Assembly (NCBI GenBank): GCA_020632665.1
Contig: JACKFC010000003.1
Span: 1-64,000 of the forward strand
DNA length: 64,000 bases
Reading direction: 5' to 3'
DNA from: Deltaproteobacteria bacterium
Lineage (GTDB): Bacteria > Myxococcota_A > UBA9042
Part shown: positions 42,272 through 51,602 of the stretch, one piece after another
Numbering within the stretch: position 1 is the first letter of the stretch
Layout: the number at the start of each line of letters is the position of its first letter
The notes under the pieces: model-generated
What the model saw: only the letters and a program-made list of their open reading frames with translations
What the model was told of the DNA's origin: nothing
Databases searched by the model: none
Made by a program: the position numbers and the translations under genes

Positions 42272-44031
42272 GCCGCCCCCGTCGCGCCGTCCGTCGTCGG
42301 CTGGCCGCGGCTGGCGGTCACCGCGTGCGGCATCCCCGGCACCAACGTGCGCTGCATCGCCGCGGCGACGTCGTCGAGGTCGGTCGCCACCACGATCGTC
42401 ATCTTCGACTCCTCGCTCTCCAAGCGCCCCAGCGCCAAGCGCCGCGCCGCTGGGGTCATCGTGTCGAGCACGCGGTCGATCAGCAGTACGCGCGGCGCGC
42501 CACAGAGCGCCCGGGCCAACATCAGCAGCGGCAGCTCGGCGATACCCAGCGGCCCGCCGTCGCGGTCGATGTGGGTCTCCAGGCCGTCTGGTAGCCGGGT
42601 CAACGTCCCGCCGAGGCCGCAGCTCTCGAGCAGCCGGCGCAGGGCGGCGCTGTCCATCTCGCGGCCGATCAGGACGTTGTCGCGCAGCGTGCCGGGGATG
42701 ACGTCGATCTCGGCCAGGTGCGCACAAGCGTCCCGCAGCGCATGCGGCTCGAGGTCCCGCACGTCATAGCCGCCGACCTCCGCCGCGCCGGCGGCGACTT
42801 CCCGGCGTCCGACCAGCACTTCGAGCAGCGCGCGCCTACTGCAGCCGGAGCCCTTGCGCAGCGCGACGCGCTCACCCGGCGCGACGTGCAGGCCCAGAGG
42901 CTGCGAGAGGTGGCCGTCGCCGGTGTCGACCCGGAGGTCGACCACCCGCAGCTCGAGTGGCTCGGTACCTGCCGGGATTTGCTCGCCGATGCAGCGCTCC
43001 ACCGGCAGGTCGAGGACGCTGCCGATCTTGTCCACCGCCGCGAGCAGGTCGTAGAACTTACCGAGCATCTTGCCGATCTTCGAGAGCGAGAGGACGGTCG
43101 AGGCGAGCACGATCTCCGCCGCCACCAACTGGCCGAGGCTCAGTTGGCCCTCGATCACCAGCGCGCCCCCGAGCGCTAGCAGGCCCGAAGAGACGACGAC
43201 CTGCACCACGAGCAGGGCGATCAATTGGCGAAAGACCACGCGAAAATGGCGCTCGCGCGCGTCGAGCCAGGCGTGGGCGTTCGCCTCGGTGCCGCGCGCC
43301 GCCCACGACGCGCCGCTGGCAGTCTGGAAGACCGCCTCGTGCCGCGCGACGGTCTGCAGCCACTCCGCGGCGGCGTATTTCTGCTTCGACTCGTTGACCG
43401 CCGACTGAATCGCGCCGCGTCCGAGGACCAGGAAGATGCCGCCGAGGACCAGCGCCAAGCCTGCGTCGAAAGCGAGCAGCAGCGGGTGGTAGACGGCGAG
43501 CAGCGCCATGCCGGCGGCGATCTGCAGCGTCGCCGCGAGGCCGTCGAAGAGCAGGGTGGCGGTGGCCTTCTCGATCGTCACGACGTCGAAGAAGCGGTCG
43601 ACGCGGTCGGCCGCGCGCAGGCCCTCGGGCGCGTCGTGGCGGACCCGCGGCAGCCGGATGGCGAAATCAGAGAGCACGCGGACGAAGACGCGGCGCGACA
43701 GCAATTCGACCAAGAGCGTCTGCAAGCCGACCAGCAGCGACGAGACGAGCAGTCCCGCGGTCAGCAAGAGGCTGAGCACGACGATCGGCTGCAGCAGGGT
43801 CAGGAAGGCGACGCTGTTGAGTAGGGCTTGTACGGCGACCGGCGTCGCCAGGCCGAGCACTCCGACGGCGGCGGCGAAGGCGACGATCGCGACCAGATCG
43901 CGGCGTTCCAACGCCAGCAGCGCGCGCAGCCGCGCTCCGGGCGACGGAGCCTCGCCGAGATGCTGCCGCGACAGCCGCTCCAACGCGAAGCGTGGCTCCT
44001 CGGTCGTCCTCTTCAAGCTCCCCTCCAGCAC
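42268..44031 (-). CDS. ABC exporter-like protein with a catalytically dead nucleotide-binding domain
   Basis: The protein has about 587 residues. The N-terminal exporter membrane domain is well preserved (AIVAFAAAVGVLGLATPVAVQALL and further helices to about residue 300). The NBD aligns in register with ABC ATPases but its motifs are lost. Walker A GPSGSGKST is KGSGCSRRA, signature LSGGQ is LGIAE, the Walker B glutamate is Arg (VLLIDRVLDTM), and the switch His is gone (VVATDLDDV). The flanking ARAL and spacing remain. It is encoded with HlyD- and TolC-like genes, so it should be part of an export complex powered by another subunit. The start is uncertain: GTG 44031 or TTG 44016, the latter after GGAGGGGAG. 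Confidence 0.85.
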   Translation of the reverse strand: MLEGSLKRTTEEPRFALERLSRQHLGEAPSPGARLRALLALERRDLVAIVAFAAAVGVLGLATPVAVQALLNSVAFLTLLQPIVVLSLLLTAGLLVSSLLVGLQTLLVELLSRRVFVRVLSDFAIRLPRVRHDAPEGLRAADRVDRFFDVVTIEKATATLLFDGLAATLQIAAGMALLAVYHPLLLAFDAGLALVLGGIFLVLGRGAIQSAVNESKQKYAAAEWLQTVARHEAVFQTASGASWAARGTEANAHAWLDARERHFRVVFRQLIALLVVQVVVSSGLLALGGALVIEGQLSLGQLVAAEIVLASTVLSLSKIGKMLGKFYDLLAAVDKIGSVLDLPVERCIGEQIPAGTEPLELRVVDLRVDTGDGHLSQPLGLHVAPGERVALRKGSGCSRRALLEVLVGRREVAAGAAEVGGYDVRDLEPHALRDACAHLAEIDVIPGTLRDNVLIGREMDSAALRRLLESCGLGGTLTRLPDGLETHIDRDGGPLGIAELPLLMLARALCGAPRVLLIDRVLDTMTPAARRLALGRLESEESKMTIVVATDLDDVAAAMQRTLVPGMPHAVTASRGQPTTDGATGAA

Positions 44032-44255
44032 GCTCGGCTTCCTGCCTCGGGCTCCACCCACCCCTGGTACGATGCGCGACACAGGCGCCGGGTTCGTACC
44101 CTTCGCCGTTTCGCGACGCAACAACGCCCTCAGGTTCACGAATCTTCCCGCGCAGCCGCCGGTCGCCGCGGGTTGACGCCACCTGCTCGCCTTGCCAGCA
44201 TTCGCGGCCATCTGCGCCCTCCGTCACCAGGAGCCGAGCGCGCCCAGGAGTCAGC

Positions 44256-45689
44256 ATGTCGTCGCCGAAGTTCTGCATGGACTGTGGAGCCAAACTCGCT
44301 GAAGGAGCGAAGTTCTGCGCTTCTTGTGGGGCCAAGGTCGCGCCGCCCGCCGAGGCCGCTCCCGCGGCGGAAGAGAAGGCCCCGCGTGACGAGACGCCGG
44401 CAGCCGACGCGCCGGCAGCGTCGGCTCCAGAGGCGGAGTCGGATCGTCCGGCCGCGCCGAGCCTCGACGCCGCCCCGGCCGCCCCGGCGAAAGAGCCCGA
44501 GGACGACGACGGCGACGCCTTCAAGGATCCGGTCGCCGCGCTGCTCGCCTCGGACGACGACGACGACGCCGACCACCTCGAGATGCCGGAAGGCGAGAGC
44601 GGCAAGCAGGGCTTCAAGCTCTCGATGGGCGGCATCATCCTGATCGCGTTCGTCGTGATCGTGGTCGGCATCATCGCGACCATCGCGTCGAGCGACGAGT
44701 TGAGCGCGCGCTTCCAGTGCAACGTGCTGGGCAAGCGCTCGGCCTGCATCACCGAGGAAGACCGGCTCTTCGAGATCGAGCAGGCCGAAAAGAAGGAAGA
44801 GATCGAGCTGATGACCCACCACTACGGTGGCTTCGACCTCAACTTCACGCCGGAGAAGGAGACCTCCTTCACCATCCGGCAGCATCGCTACGAAGAGGAC
44901 CGCAAGGAGTTCGTCAAGCGCATCCGCGAGGGCGCCACCGACTCGCGTGTGCGCAAGACGACCCGCGTCGGCGCCTACAGCGAGAAGAAGGGCACCGATG
45001 GCGTGATCAAGGGCAACGTCGCCTTCGCCGATGGCGCCAAGGAGCCGACCTACGCCCCGACCAAGGGCAAGGATATCGTCCTGCCGCTCTCGCTGCCGGA
45101 GCTGCCCCTGCTCGAGCGTGAGCAGGTCGACGGCAACGGCAAGCGGCTCTCCGCCGACGACATCGCGAAGATCGAGAAGGCGAAGGAGAATCCGGAGCTG
45201 GACGGCGAGGGCAAGCCCGTGCGCAAGCCGGAGCTGAAGGTGAAGACCCTCGCCATCTCGACCTGGGTCTACGAGATCGAGCTGACGGCGCCGGGCTTCA
45301 AGCCGCGCAAGATCGTGTTCTTCGAAGCCCCGGCGCCACCGGACATCGACGTGAAGAAGCTCGAGGAGGAGGGCATCACCGTCCGCCCCTTCAAGCGTCG
45401 TCCCGACGGTCGCTTCATCATCGACAACGCCAGCTTCGACCTGCTGCCCGAGCCGCGCACCTTGTGGACCCGCTACGTCCAGGCCCAGAAGGAGATCTAC
45501 TGCCTGCAGCAGACCGCCGAGTACAAGGGCAAGAGCGACCAGGGCAAGGCCGACGCCGAAGCGCTGCTCTGGGAGCAGAAGGCGTTCACCCAGGAGATCC
45601 TCGACATCGCGCATCAGAACGACGAGGACCCCGAGTGGATCAAATACCGCGAGGAGCAGTTCAAGGGCTACGTCTGCCCCAAGCTGTAG
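44256..45689 (+). CDS. Zinc-ribbon single-pass membrane protein
   Basis: The protein has 477 residues. It begins with a zinc ribbon (CMDCGAKLAEGAKFCASCG). An Ala/Pro/Glu/Asp-rich linker runs to about residue 120 and includes DDDDDAD. One membrane helix follows (GGIILIAFVVIVVGIIATIA, near 127-147). The remaining ~330 residues are periplasmic and folded, with many charged strands (ELKVKTLAISTWVYEIEL). I recognise no family for that part. The ATG at 44256 follows CAGGAG. The gene is divergent from the export operon and precedes the lytic transglycosylase gene. Confidence 0.75.
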   Translation: MSSPKFCMDCGAKLAEGAKFCASCGAKVAPPAEAAPAAEEKAPRDETPAADAPAASAPEAESDRPAAPSLDAAPAAPAKEPEDDDGDAFKDPVAALLASDDDDDADHLEMPEGESGKQGFKLSMGGIILIAFVVIVVGIIATIASSDELSARFQCNVLGKRSACITEEDRLFEIEQAEKKEEIELMTHHYGGFDLNFTPEKETSFTIRQHRYEEDRKEFVKRIREGATDSRVRKTTRVGAYSEKKGTDGVIKGNVAFADGAKEPTYAPTKGKDIVLPLSLPELPLLEREQVDGNGKRLSADDIAKIEKAKENPELDGEGKPVRKPELKVKTLAISTWVYEIELTAPGFKPRKIVFFEAPAPPDIDVKKLEEEGITVRPFKRRPDGRFIIDNASFDLLPEPRTLWTRYVQAQKEIYCLQQTAEYKGKSDQGKADAEALLWEQKAFTQEILDIAHQNDEDPEWIKYREEQFKGYVCPKL

Positions 45690-45720
45690 TCCGACCGCTC
45701 CGCTTCTTGCAGGCTGCCAC

Positions 45721-45741
45721 GGCTTCGCTACTGTCGAAGCC
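45721..45741 (+). promoter_or_regulatory. Hairpin just before the lytic transglycosylase start codon
   Basis: A 7-bp perfect stem (GGCTTCG with CGAAGCC, loop CTACTGT) ends two bases before the ATG at 45744. It occupies the place where a ribosome site would be; none is visible. Confidence 0.4.
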
Positions 45742-45743
45742 CG

Positions 45744-48185
45744 ATGTGGCGCCGTCCAACCACCGCTGTCCTTCCCGTTTGGCTGCTGATCGCGGCGGGC
45801 GCGCTCGTCTGCGTCGCGTCGACCGCGTCCGCCGACGAGCCCGAAGACAGCTTCGCGGATGACGGCAGCGAAGACGAAGCCCCCCCGGGTGATCACGAAG
45901 AGGGCGACGAGGTCGCCGAGGACGCCGTCGAGCTCGCCGGTGCGATGACCGCGGGCGATCTGCCCGTCTTCGACCTCCGCCCCTCCGACCAGGCCGAGCC
46001 TCGCCTTGGGCCGCTGCTGGCCGACGCCCGGGCAGGGCGCGCGCGCCGGGTCCTCGAGCGCGGCAAGGACTGGCTCGAAGAGCCCGACCTCCACCTCCGT
46101 GCCGCGGCGCTCTGGCTGATGACCCGCGCCGCGCGTCGGGTCGGCGATAGCAAGGCGCTGCGGCAGCTTTGGACCGTCGCCGCGGCGGCCGGCCCGCTGA
46201 GCGACCGAGCCCGCCTCGAGCTCGCCGCGATGGCCCGCGACGGCGGCGACCTCGACGCCGCCTTGCGCCATTGGGCCGCCGTTGCTGCCGATCATCCCGA
46301 GGCCGGAGACGCTGCGCTCGCGCGCGCCCAAGTCCTGCTCGATCGCGGCGATGTCGCGGCTGCCGGCGGCGCGCTGGCGCCGCTCCGTGGCGCGCTGTTG
46401 CCGCTCCGCTTGCGGCCCCGCCTCGCCCTGCTGCGGGGTGACGTCGCGCGGCGTCTCGGCCGACGCGACGAGGCCGTCCGCGCCTATCTTCTCGCCTGGC
46501 GCAGCGATCAGGCCCCCGCCGACACGGTCGCGTTGGAACGCTTGGTCGCGCTCGGCGAGCCGCCGGGACCGCTGGAGCGGGTCCAGCGCTTGCTCGGCAG
46601 GCGGGCGCTGCGTTATCGCCCCCGCGACGCCGAGGGGCGCGCCCGGCGCCGCGCCGCGCTCGCCGAGCTGGACGCCATCGCAGCAGCCAGCCCGGGCTTG
46701 GGCGAATATGCCCACGGCGCGATGCTCGCTCGTCGCCGCGACGACCGCGCCGAAGCCGTCGAGCTGTTGCGGCAAAGCGTCACCGCCGCGACCGACCACG
46801 AGGTCGCTGCGACGGCAGGCCTGCTGCTCGGCGATCTCCTCGGCAAGATGGGCCGGGACGACGAAGCCGTGGCGATCCTCGAAGGCGCGCTCTCGCGTGG
46901 CAATGGCCGCCCGATCGCGCAGAAGATCCGCTGGCGCCTGCATCGCCTCTACCTCTACCTCGGCCGCGGCCTGGACGCCGAGCGGCTGCTCACCGAGCTC
47001 GCCGCGCCCGACGCCAGCTCCAGCTACCGCCTGCTGGCCCTGTGGTCGCTCGCCTGGCGCCGCTTCTCGCTCGGCGACCTCGGGGAGGCACAGCGCTTCC
47101 TCGCCCGCCTCGACGCGACCGCTGGGCCGGCGCTCACCGGGACCCGGCAGCCCTGGCGCGCGAAGGCGGGCTATTGGGCCGGGCGCATCGCCGCCGAGCT
47201 GGGCGAGAAGAAGGTCGCGGCGCGGCGCTGGCTCGAGGTCGCGCGACGCTGGCCGCAGAGCTACTACGGGCTGCTGGCGCTCGATCGACTCGGCGAAGTC
47301 GAACCCGCGTTGGCCGCGCGGCAACAAGGCAGCCCGCCGCCCGAAGCCGGCGCCCCGACGCCGCCGCGGATCGAGGAGATCCGCTTGGCGCGCCACCCAC
47401 GCCTCGCCGAGGTCGCGCTGATGGTGCAGCTCGGCGAGCTCCGCGTCGCGCGCGGGCTGCTCCGCGATATGCTCGGCCGTGGCCTACCGCCCGGCGCCGT
47501 CCAGCTGCTCGCCGCGCTCTACGCCCACGACGGCCACGAACGCGCCGCCCTCGCCGTGCTGCAGCGCTACGTCCGCCGCGCCGGCCGCCCCGACAGCACG
47601 ACGCTCGGGCTGTGGCGCGCGGCCTTCCCGACGCCCTTCGACGCGGCCATCGCCAAGGCCAGCCAAGAAGCCGGCGTCTCGCGTAGCCTGATCTATGCGA
47701 TCGCCCGGACCGAGAGCTCCTTCTCGCCCACCGCGCGCTCGGGAGCCGGCGCGTACGGGCTGATGCAGCTGCTGCCGAAGGTCGCGGTGAAGGTCGCCGA
47801 GCTGTGGAAGATCCGGCCGCCGTCGCGGCGCGGATTGCTCCGTGCCAACGCCAACATCGCCTGCGGCAGTCGCTACCTGGCCGAGCTCGCCCGCTTTTTC
47901 ACCGGCAATACCGCCCTGGTCGCGGTCGGCTACAACGCCGGTCCCTACGCCGCGCAGCGCTGGCTGCAGGCTGGCGGCGTGGTCCCGACCGACGTCTACG
48001 TCGAGTCGCTGCCCTCCGGCGGAGCCCGCAGCTACGCGATGACCATCATCTCGGTCAGCGCGACCTACGCCTGGCTCTACCCCGAGTGGGCCGAGCTCGG
48101 CCTGGTCCGCCTCGGCCGCGCCGCGATGGTGCCCGCGCAGCTCGGGCCCTTCATGACCGGGCCACGCAGCGCGAGGGTGCTGTGA
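45744..48185 (+). CDS. slt: Soluble lytic murein transglycosylase (Slt-type) with TPR-like superhelix
   Basis: The protein has 813 residues with a signal peptide (LPVWLLIAAGALVCVASTASA). A long helical solenoid (about residues 90-620) resembles the Slt70 U-domain. The C-terminal goose-type lysozyme domain has the catalytic Glu in IARTESSFSPTARSGAGAYG, then LMQLLPKVA and VGYNAGPYAAQRWL. It cleaves peptidoglycan glycan strands to 1,6-anhydro products in the periplasm. The TGA overlaps the GTG of mutL. An acidic stretch (EDSFADDGSEDEAPPG) follows the signal peptide. Confidence 0.92.
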   Translation: MWRRPTTAVLPVWLLIAAGALVCVASTASADEPEDSFADDGSEDEAPPGDHEEGDEVAEDAVELAGAMTAGDLPVFDLRPSDQAEPRLGPLLADARAGRARRVLERGKDWLEEPDLHLRAAALWLMTRAARRVGDSKALRQLWTVAAAAGPLSDRARLELAAMARDGGDLDAALRHWAAVAADHPEAGDAALARAQVLLDRGDVAAAGGALAPLRGALLPLRLRPRLALLRGDVARRLGRRDEAVRAYLLAWRSDQAPADTVALERLVALGEPPGPLERVQRLLGRRALRYRPRDAEGRARRRAALAELDAIAAASPGLGEYAHGAMLARRRDDRAEAVELLRQSVTAATDHEVAATAGLLLGDLLGKMGRDDEAVAILEGALSRGNGRPIAQKIRWRLHRLYLYLGRGLDAERLLTELAAPDASSSYRLLALWSLAWRRFSLGDLGEAQRFLARLDATAGPALTGTRQPWRAKAGYWAGRIAAELGEKKVAARRWLEVARRWPQSYYGLLALDRLGEVEPALAARQQGSPPPEAGAPTPPRIEEIRLARHPRLAEVALMVQLGELRVARGLLRDMLGRGLPPGAVQLLAALYAHDGHERAALAVLQRYVRRAGRPDSTTLGLWRAAFPTPFDAAIAKASQEAGVSRSLIYAIARTESSFSPTARSGAGAYGLMQLLPKVAVKVAELWKIRPPSRRGLLRANANIACGSRYLAELARFFTGNTALVAVGYNAGPYAAQRWLQAGGVVPTDVYVESLPSGGARSYAMTIISVSATYAWLYPEWAELGLVRLGRAAMVPAQLGPFMTGPRSARVL

Positions 48186-49972
48186 CGACACCCTCCCGCA
48201 TCACCCGGCTCGATCCGTTGGTCGCCAACCAGATCGCTGCCGGAGAGGTCGTCGAGCGGCCGAGTTCGGCGGTGAAGGAGCTGGTCGAGAACGCCCTGGA
48301 CGCCGGCGCGACACGGATCGCGGTCGAGCTCGACGACGGCGGCAAGGCGCGCATCGAGGTGCAGGACAATGGCAGTGGCATCCGCGCCGAGGACGCCGAG
48401 CTGGCCTTCGCGCGCCACGCCACCTCGAAGCTGCACGACGCCGGCGAACTGGCGCGTGTGCTCTCCTACGGCTTCCGCGGCGAGGCGCTGGCGTCGATCG
48501 CCGCCGTCGCCCGCGTCGCGCTGGAGACGCGCCCCCACGACGACGAGATCGGCGTCCGGGTCGAAGTCGAAGGCTCGGCCACGCCGAGCAGTCGGCCGAT
48601 GCGCTGCGCCGCCGGGACGCGCGTGATCGTCCGCGACCTCTTCTTCAACGTGCCGGCGCGGGCCGCCTTTTTGCGTGCGGCAGCGACCGAGCTCGGCCAC
48701 GTGATCCGCCTGCTCGAGCACGTCGGCCTGGCCCGCCCCAGCATTCACCTTTTGCTCAGCCACAACGGCAAGCGGGTCCTCGACCTGCCGGCGCGGCAGG
48801 GCCTGGCCGAGCGCGCCGCCGACGTCTTCGGCGCCGAGGTCGCGGCCCAGCTTTACCCGATCTCGGCCCCGGTGCCGTACGCGATCGAGGGCCTGCTCTC
48901 CGGTCCGGGCACGACCCGGGGCAGCGGCTCGTCGCTGCACCTCGTCGTCGACGGTCGCCCGGTGCGCGACCGGACCCTCGCCCATTCGGTGCAGACGGCC
49001 TATGCCGGCGCGTTGGAGCGTGGCCGGTACCCCCTGGGCGTCCTGCACCTGCGCGCCCCGCCGGGCACGGTCGACGTCAACGTCCACCCCGCCAAGGCCG
49101 AGGTCCGCTTCGCGTCCTCGCGGGCCGTCCACGCCGCCATCGGCGAGGCGATCGGCGCGCTGTTGGCGGCCGAGCCTTGGTTCGGGGCGCCGCGGGCCGA
49201 AGCGACGCCCGTCACGCCGACCGTCCCCGACCGCACCGCGGCCTTGCCCCGCGCTGCGAGCGCTTCGCTGCGCAGCCCCGCGGAGGCTGCGACCTCGACC
49301 TCCCGCTCGTGGAGCGAGGCGCCGCGTCGCGCGGAGGGTGGCGCGCGTGGCGGCGTTGGGTTCGGCCGACCTGCAGGCAGCTGGACGCGCGACGCAGAGC
49401 GGGCTCCCGTCGATGCATGGGCCTCGCCCGGCGAAAGGGGGCGGCTGTCCTTGCTCGGGCAGATCGGCACCGGCCACGTCGCGGTCGCCATCGGCGAACG
49501 CCTCGGCTTGCTCGAGCCCCACGCGCTCGATGCCTTCCTGCTCCGCCGCAGCTTGGCCGCAGAGTCGCCGGTCTCCGAATCGCTGATCGTGCCGCGCCTG
49601 GTCGCCCTCGAACCCGCGGCCGCGCAGGACCGCCTCGCGCGGAGCGCCGCATTCGAGCGGCTCGGCTTCGTCCTCGAAGCGGCCGGCAGCCGCGCCGTCT
49701 TGGTCCGCGCCGGCCCGGCGGTGCTGCCGCGCGGCCAGGTCGAGGCGGCCATCGTGGCGATGAACGGCGCCGACGACGTCGCCGCGCTCGCGTGCTGTGC
49801 CGCCGTCCGAACCGGCGCACGCATCGACCAAGCCACGTTGCAGCGGTGGATGGCCGAGCTCAGCCGCATCGACCCCGAGCTCGCCGCCCTGCGCAGCTTC
49901 GCGCCCCACGGCACACCTGCCGCGCTGCTCACCACCAACGAGGCCCTGGTCGCCTGGCTGCAGGGCGGTTGA
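48182..49972 (+). CDS. mutL: DNA mismatch repair protein MutL
   Basis: The protein has 596 residues from a GTG overlapping the slt stop. The N-terminal GHKL ATPase is complete: ENALDAGAT, DNGSGI, ARHATSKL and GFRGEALASIAAV, followed by the transducer domain (DVNVHPAKAEVRF). The C-terminal dimerisation domain (from about residue 420) is divergent. Where endonuclease-type MutL proteins have DQHAAHER it reads LEPHALDAFLLRR, so the metal-nuclease site seems absent. The terminal APHGTPA is the counterpart of CPHGRP. The miaA ATG overlaps its stop. Confidence 0.93.
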   Translation: MTTPSRITRLDPLVANQIAAGEVVERPSSAVKELVENALDAGATRIAVELDDGGKARIEVQDNGSGIRAEDAELAFARHATSKLHDAGELARVLSYGFRGEALASIAAVARVALETRPHDDEIGVRVEVEGSATPSSRPMRCAAGTRVIVRDLFFNVPARAAFLRAAATELGHVIRLLEHVGLARPSIHLLLSHNGKRVLDLPARQGLAERAADVFGAEVAAQLYPISAPVPYAIEGLLSGPGTTRGSGSSLHLVVDGRPVRDRTLAHSVQTAYAGALERGRYPLGVLHLRAPPGTVDVNVHPAKAEVRFASSRAVHAAIGEAIGALLAAEPWFGAPRAEATPVTPTVPDRTAALPRAASASLRSPAEAATSTSRSWSEAPRRAEGGARGGVGFGRPAGSWTRDAERAPVDAWASPGERGRLSLLGQIGTGHVAVAIGERLGLLEPHALDAFLLRRSLAAESPVSESLIVPRLVALEPAAAQDRLARSAAFERLGFVLEAAGSRAVLVRAGPAVLPRGQVEAAIVAMNGADDVAALACCAAVRTGARIDQATLQRWMAELSRIDPELAALRSFAPHGTPAALLTTNEALVAWLQGG

Positions 49973-50919
49973 TGCTGCCGCAGGTCGCAGCCGTGCTCGG
50001 GCCGACCGCCGCGGGCAAGACCGCGCTCGCCGTCGCCTTGCGCAAGGCCGGGCTGCCGGTCGAGGTGGTCTGCTGCGACGGCCCGCAGATGGTTCGCGGT
50101 GTCGACGCTGCGACCGCCAAGCCGACGGCCGCCGAGCGCGCGGCCGTTCCGCATCACCTCGTCGACGTCTGGCCGCTCGACGAAGCGCTGAGCGCAGGGC
50201 GCTACGTCACGCTGGCAACCGCTGCCATCGCCGAGATCCACGGGCGCGGCGGCTGGCCGCTCTTGGTCGGAGGGACGGGTCTGTACCACCGCGCGCTCTG
50301 CCGCGGTCTGGCGCCGATCCCCGAGGTCCCCGCGACCCTGCGCGCCGCCCTGGCTGCCGAGGCAGAAGCCCGTGGCCTGCAGGCGCTATGGCAGGAGCTG
50401 GCCCGCGTCGACCCCGACTACGCCGCCGGCACCCCCGCGAACAATCGGCAGCGCGTGCTGCGCGCGCTCGAGGTCTGGCGTCATACCGGCCGGAGCTTCA
50501 GCGCGTGGCACGCACAGCCGACCACGCCGCATGTCCGCAGCTTCGACATCGTCTTGCAGCCGCCGCGGCAAGCCTGGGAGGAACGGCTGGCGCGTCGGGC
50601 ATACGCCATGGTCGAGCCGCTGCTCGTCGAAGCGGCCAGCCTGCGCGATGCCGGCGTCGCGGCAACTGCGCCCGGCCTCGCCGCGCTGGGCTATCGCGAC
50701 GCCTATGCCGTGCTCGCTGCCGCGGGAGGTGAGGTCGCCGACGTCGCGGCGGCAGAGCGGGGGGCGCTTGCCGACGTACTGCTGCGGTCGCATCGCCGCT
50801 ACGCCAAGCGGCAGCGGACCTTCTTCGCGTCTCTCGCTCCGGCGCTGGTCCTCGACCCGGCGGCCGCCGATTGCGTCGACGTGGCGGCGGCTGCGCTGCG
50901 TCGCCTCTTCGCCGCCTGA
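49972..50919 (+). CDS. miaA: tRNA dimethylallyltransferase
   Basis: The protein has 315 residues. MiaA adds the dimethylallyl group to A37 of tRNAs reading UNN codons. P-loop LGPTAAGKTALAVAL, VDAATAKPT, VGGTGLYHRAL and NNRQRVLRALEV are typical, as is the late TRNYAKRQ-like segment (RSHRRYAKRQRTFF). The catalytic DSxQ motif reads DGPQ, so Ser is Gly. The ATG overlaps the mutL stop (TGATG). The mutL-miaA order is common in bacteria. Confidence 0.93.
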   Translation: MLPQVAAVLGPTAAGKTALAVALRKAGLPVEVVCCDGPQMVRGVDAATAKPTAAERAAVPHHLVDVWPLDEALSAGRYVTLATAAIAEIHGRGGWPLLVGGTGLYHRALCRGLAPIPEVPATLRAALAAEAEARGLQALWQELARVDPDYAAGTPANNRQRVLRALEVWRHTGRSFSAWHAQPTTPHVRSFDIVLQPPRQAWEERLARRAYAMVEPLLVEAASLRDAGVAATAPGLAALGYRDAYAVLAAAGGEVADVAAAERGALADVLLRSHRRYAKRQRTFFASLAPALVLDPAAADCVDVAAAALRRLFAA

Positions 50920-50945
50920 CGAGAGTCCTTCGAGCCGGGAGCCGC

Positions 50946-51416
50946 TCAGCCGAAGAGGAACGACGCGATCCGCAGCGGCAGGGCGACGGCCCGCATCTGC
51001 TCCCAGGCGTCCGGCAAGGCCAGGAATAGGCCCGCACGCAGCACCCAGAACGAGAGCAAGACGCCGAAAGCGATGCGCAGCAGCGGGCCCGGGATCCGCG
51101 GAATCGCTCGCCCACGGAGCAGGGCGGCGACGGCGAAGCACCACCAGATGGCCATCCAGCTCAGGACGACGGGCGTCAGCGGGTTGTAGTGCAGCGCGCC
51201 GCGCAGGTGGCCGTGCATCAGCGCGACGAATCCGCGCGTCAAGCCGCAGCCAGGGCAAGGGATGCCCGTGGTCAGCCGATGGAAGCAGAGGACCGGGCCC
51301 GTGGTCAGCGCATCCCCCGCCACCGCCGCGGCGAAGAGCACGGCGGGCACGATCAACAGCATCGGATGCCGCCGTAGAACCAACACCGCCGTCATCTCGA
51401 TGCGTTCGCCGTCCAT
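50946..51416 (-). CDS. DUF2752 membrane protein
   Basis: The protein has 156 residues and three to four hydrophobic segments. The DUF2752 hallmark CPGCGLTRGFVALMHGH lies in its middle, after GIP. The function is unknown for the family. The ATG at 51416 is chosen because GGAGGT lies seven to eight bases upstream; an ATG at 51431 is in frame. The gene is convergent with miaA. Confidence 0.85.
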   Translation of the reverse strand: MDGERIEMTAVLVLRRHPMLLIVPAVLFAAAVAGDALTTGPVLCFHRLTTGIPCPGCGLTRGFVALMHGHLRGALHYNPLTPVVLSWMAIWWCFAVAALLRGRAIPRIPGPLLRIAFGVLLSFWVLRAGLFLALPDAWEQMRAVALPLRIASFLFG

Positions 51417-51602
51417 CGATCGGACCTCCATCGGTCATGCTTCCGCCCGGGCCCCGTGCAGGTCAAGCCACGTGCTGGCTGGGGCATCGAATCTCGACCG
51501 CCCCGACGGCGTTGTCCCGGTGAGGCCAGGAGTTGCGACGGCCCCACGCCGCGTCTATCCTCTGGCCCGCCCACTCGGCCCGTTTCGAAAGAGAGGTCTC
51601 CC

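Noticed and set aside
44136..47396. Minus-strand open frame of over 1000 codons
   Set aside because: It is a shadow of the zinc-ribbon protein and lytic transglycosylase genes.
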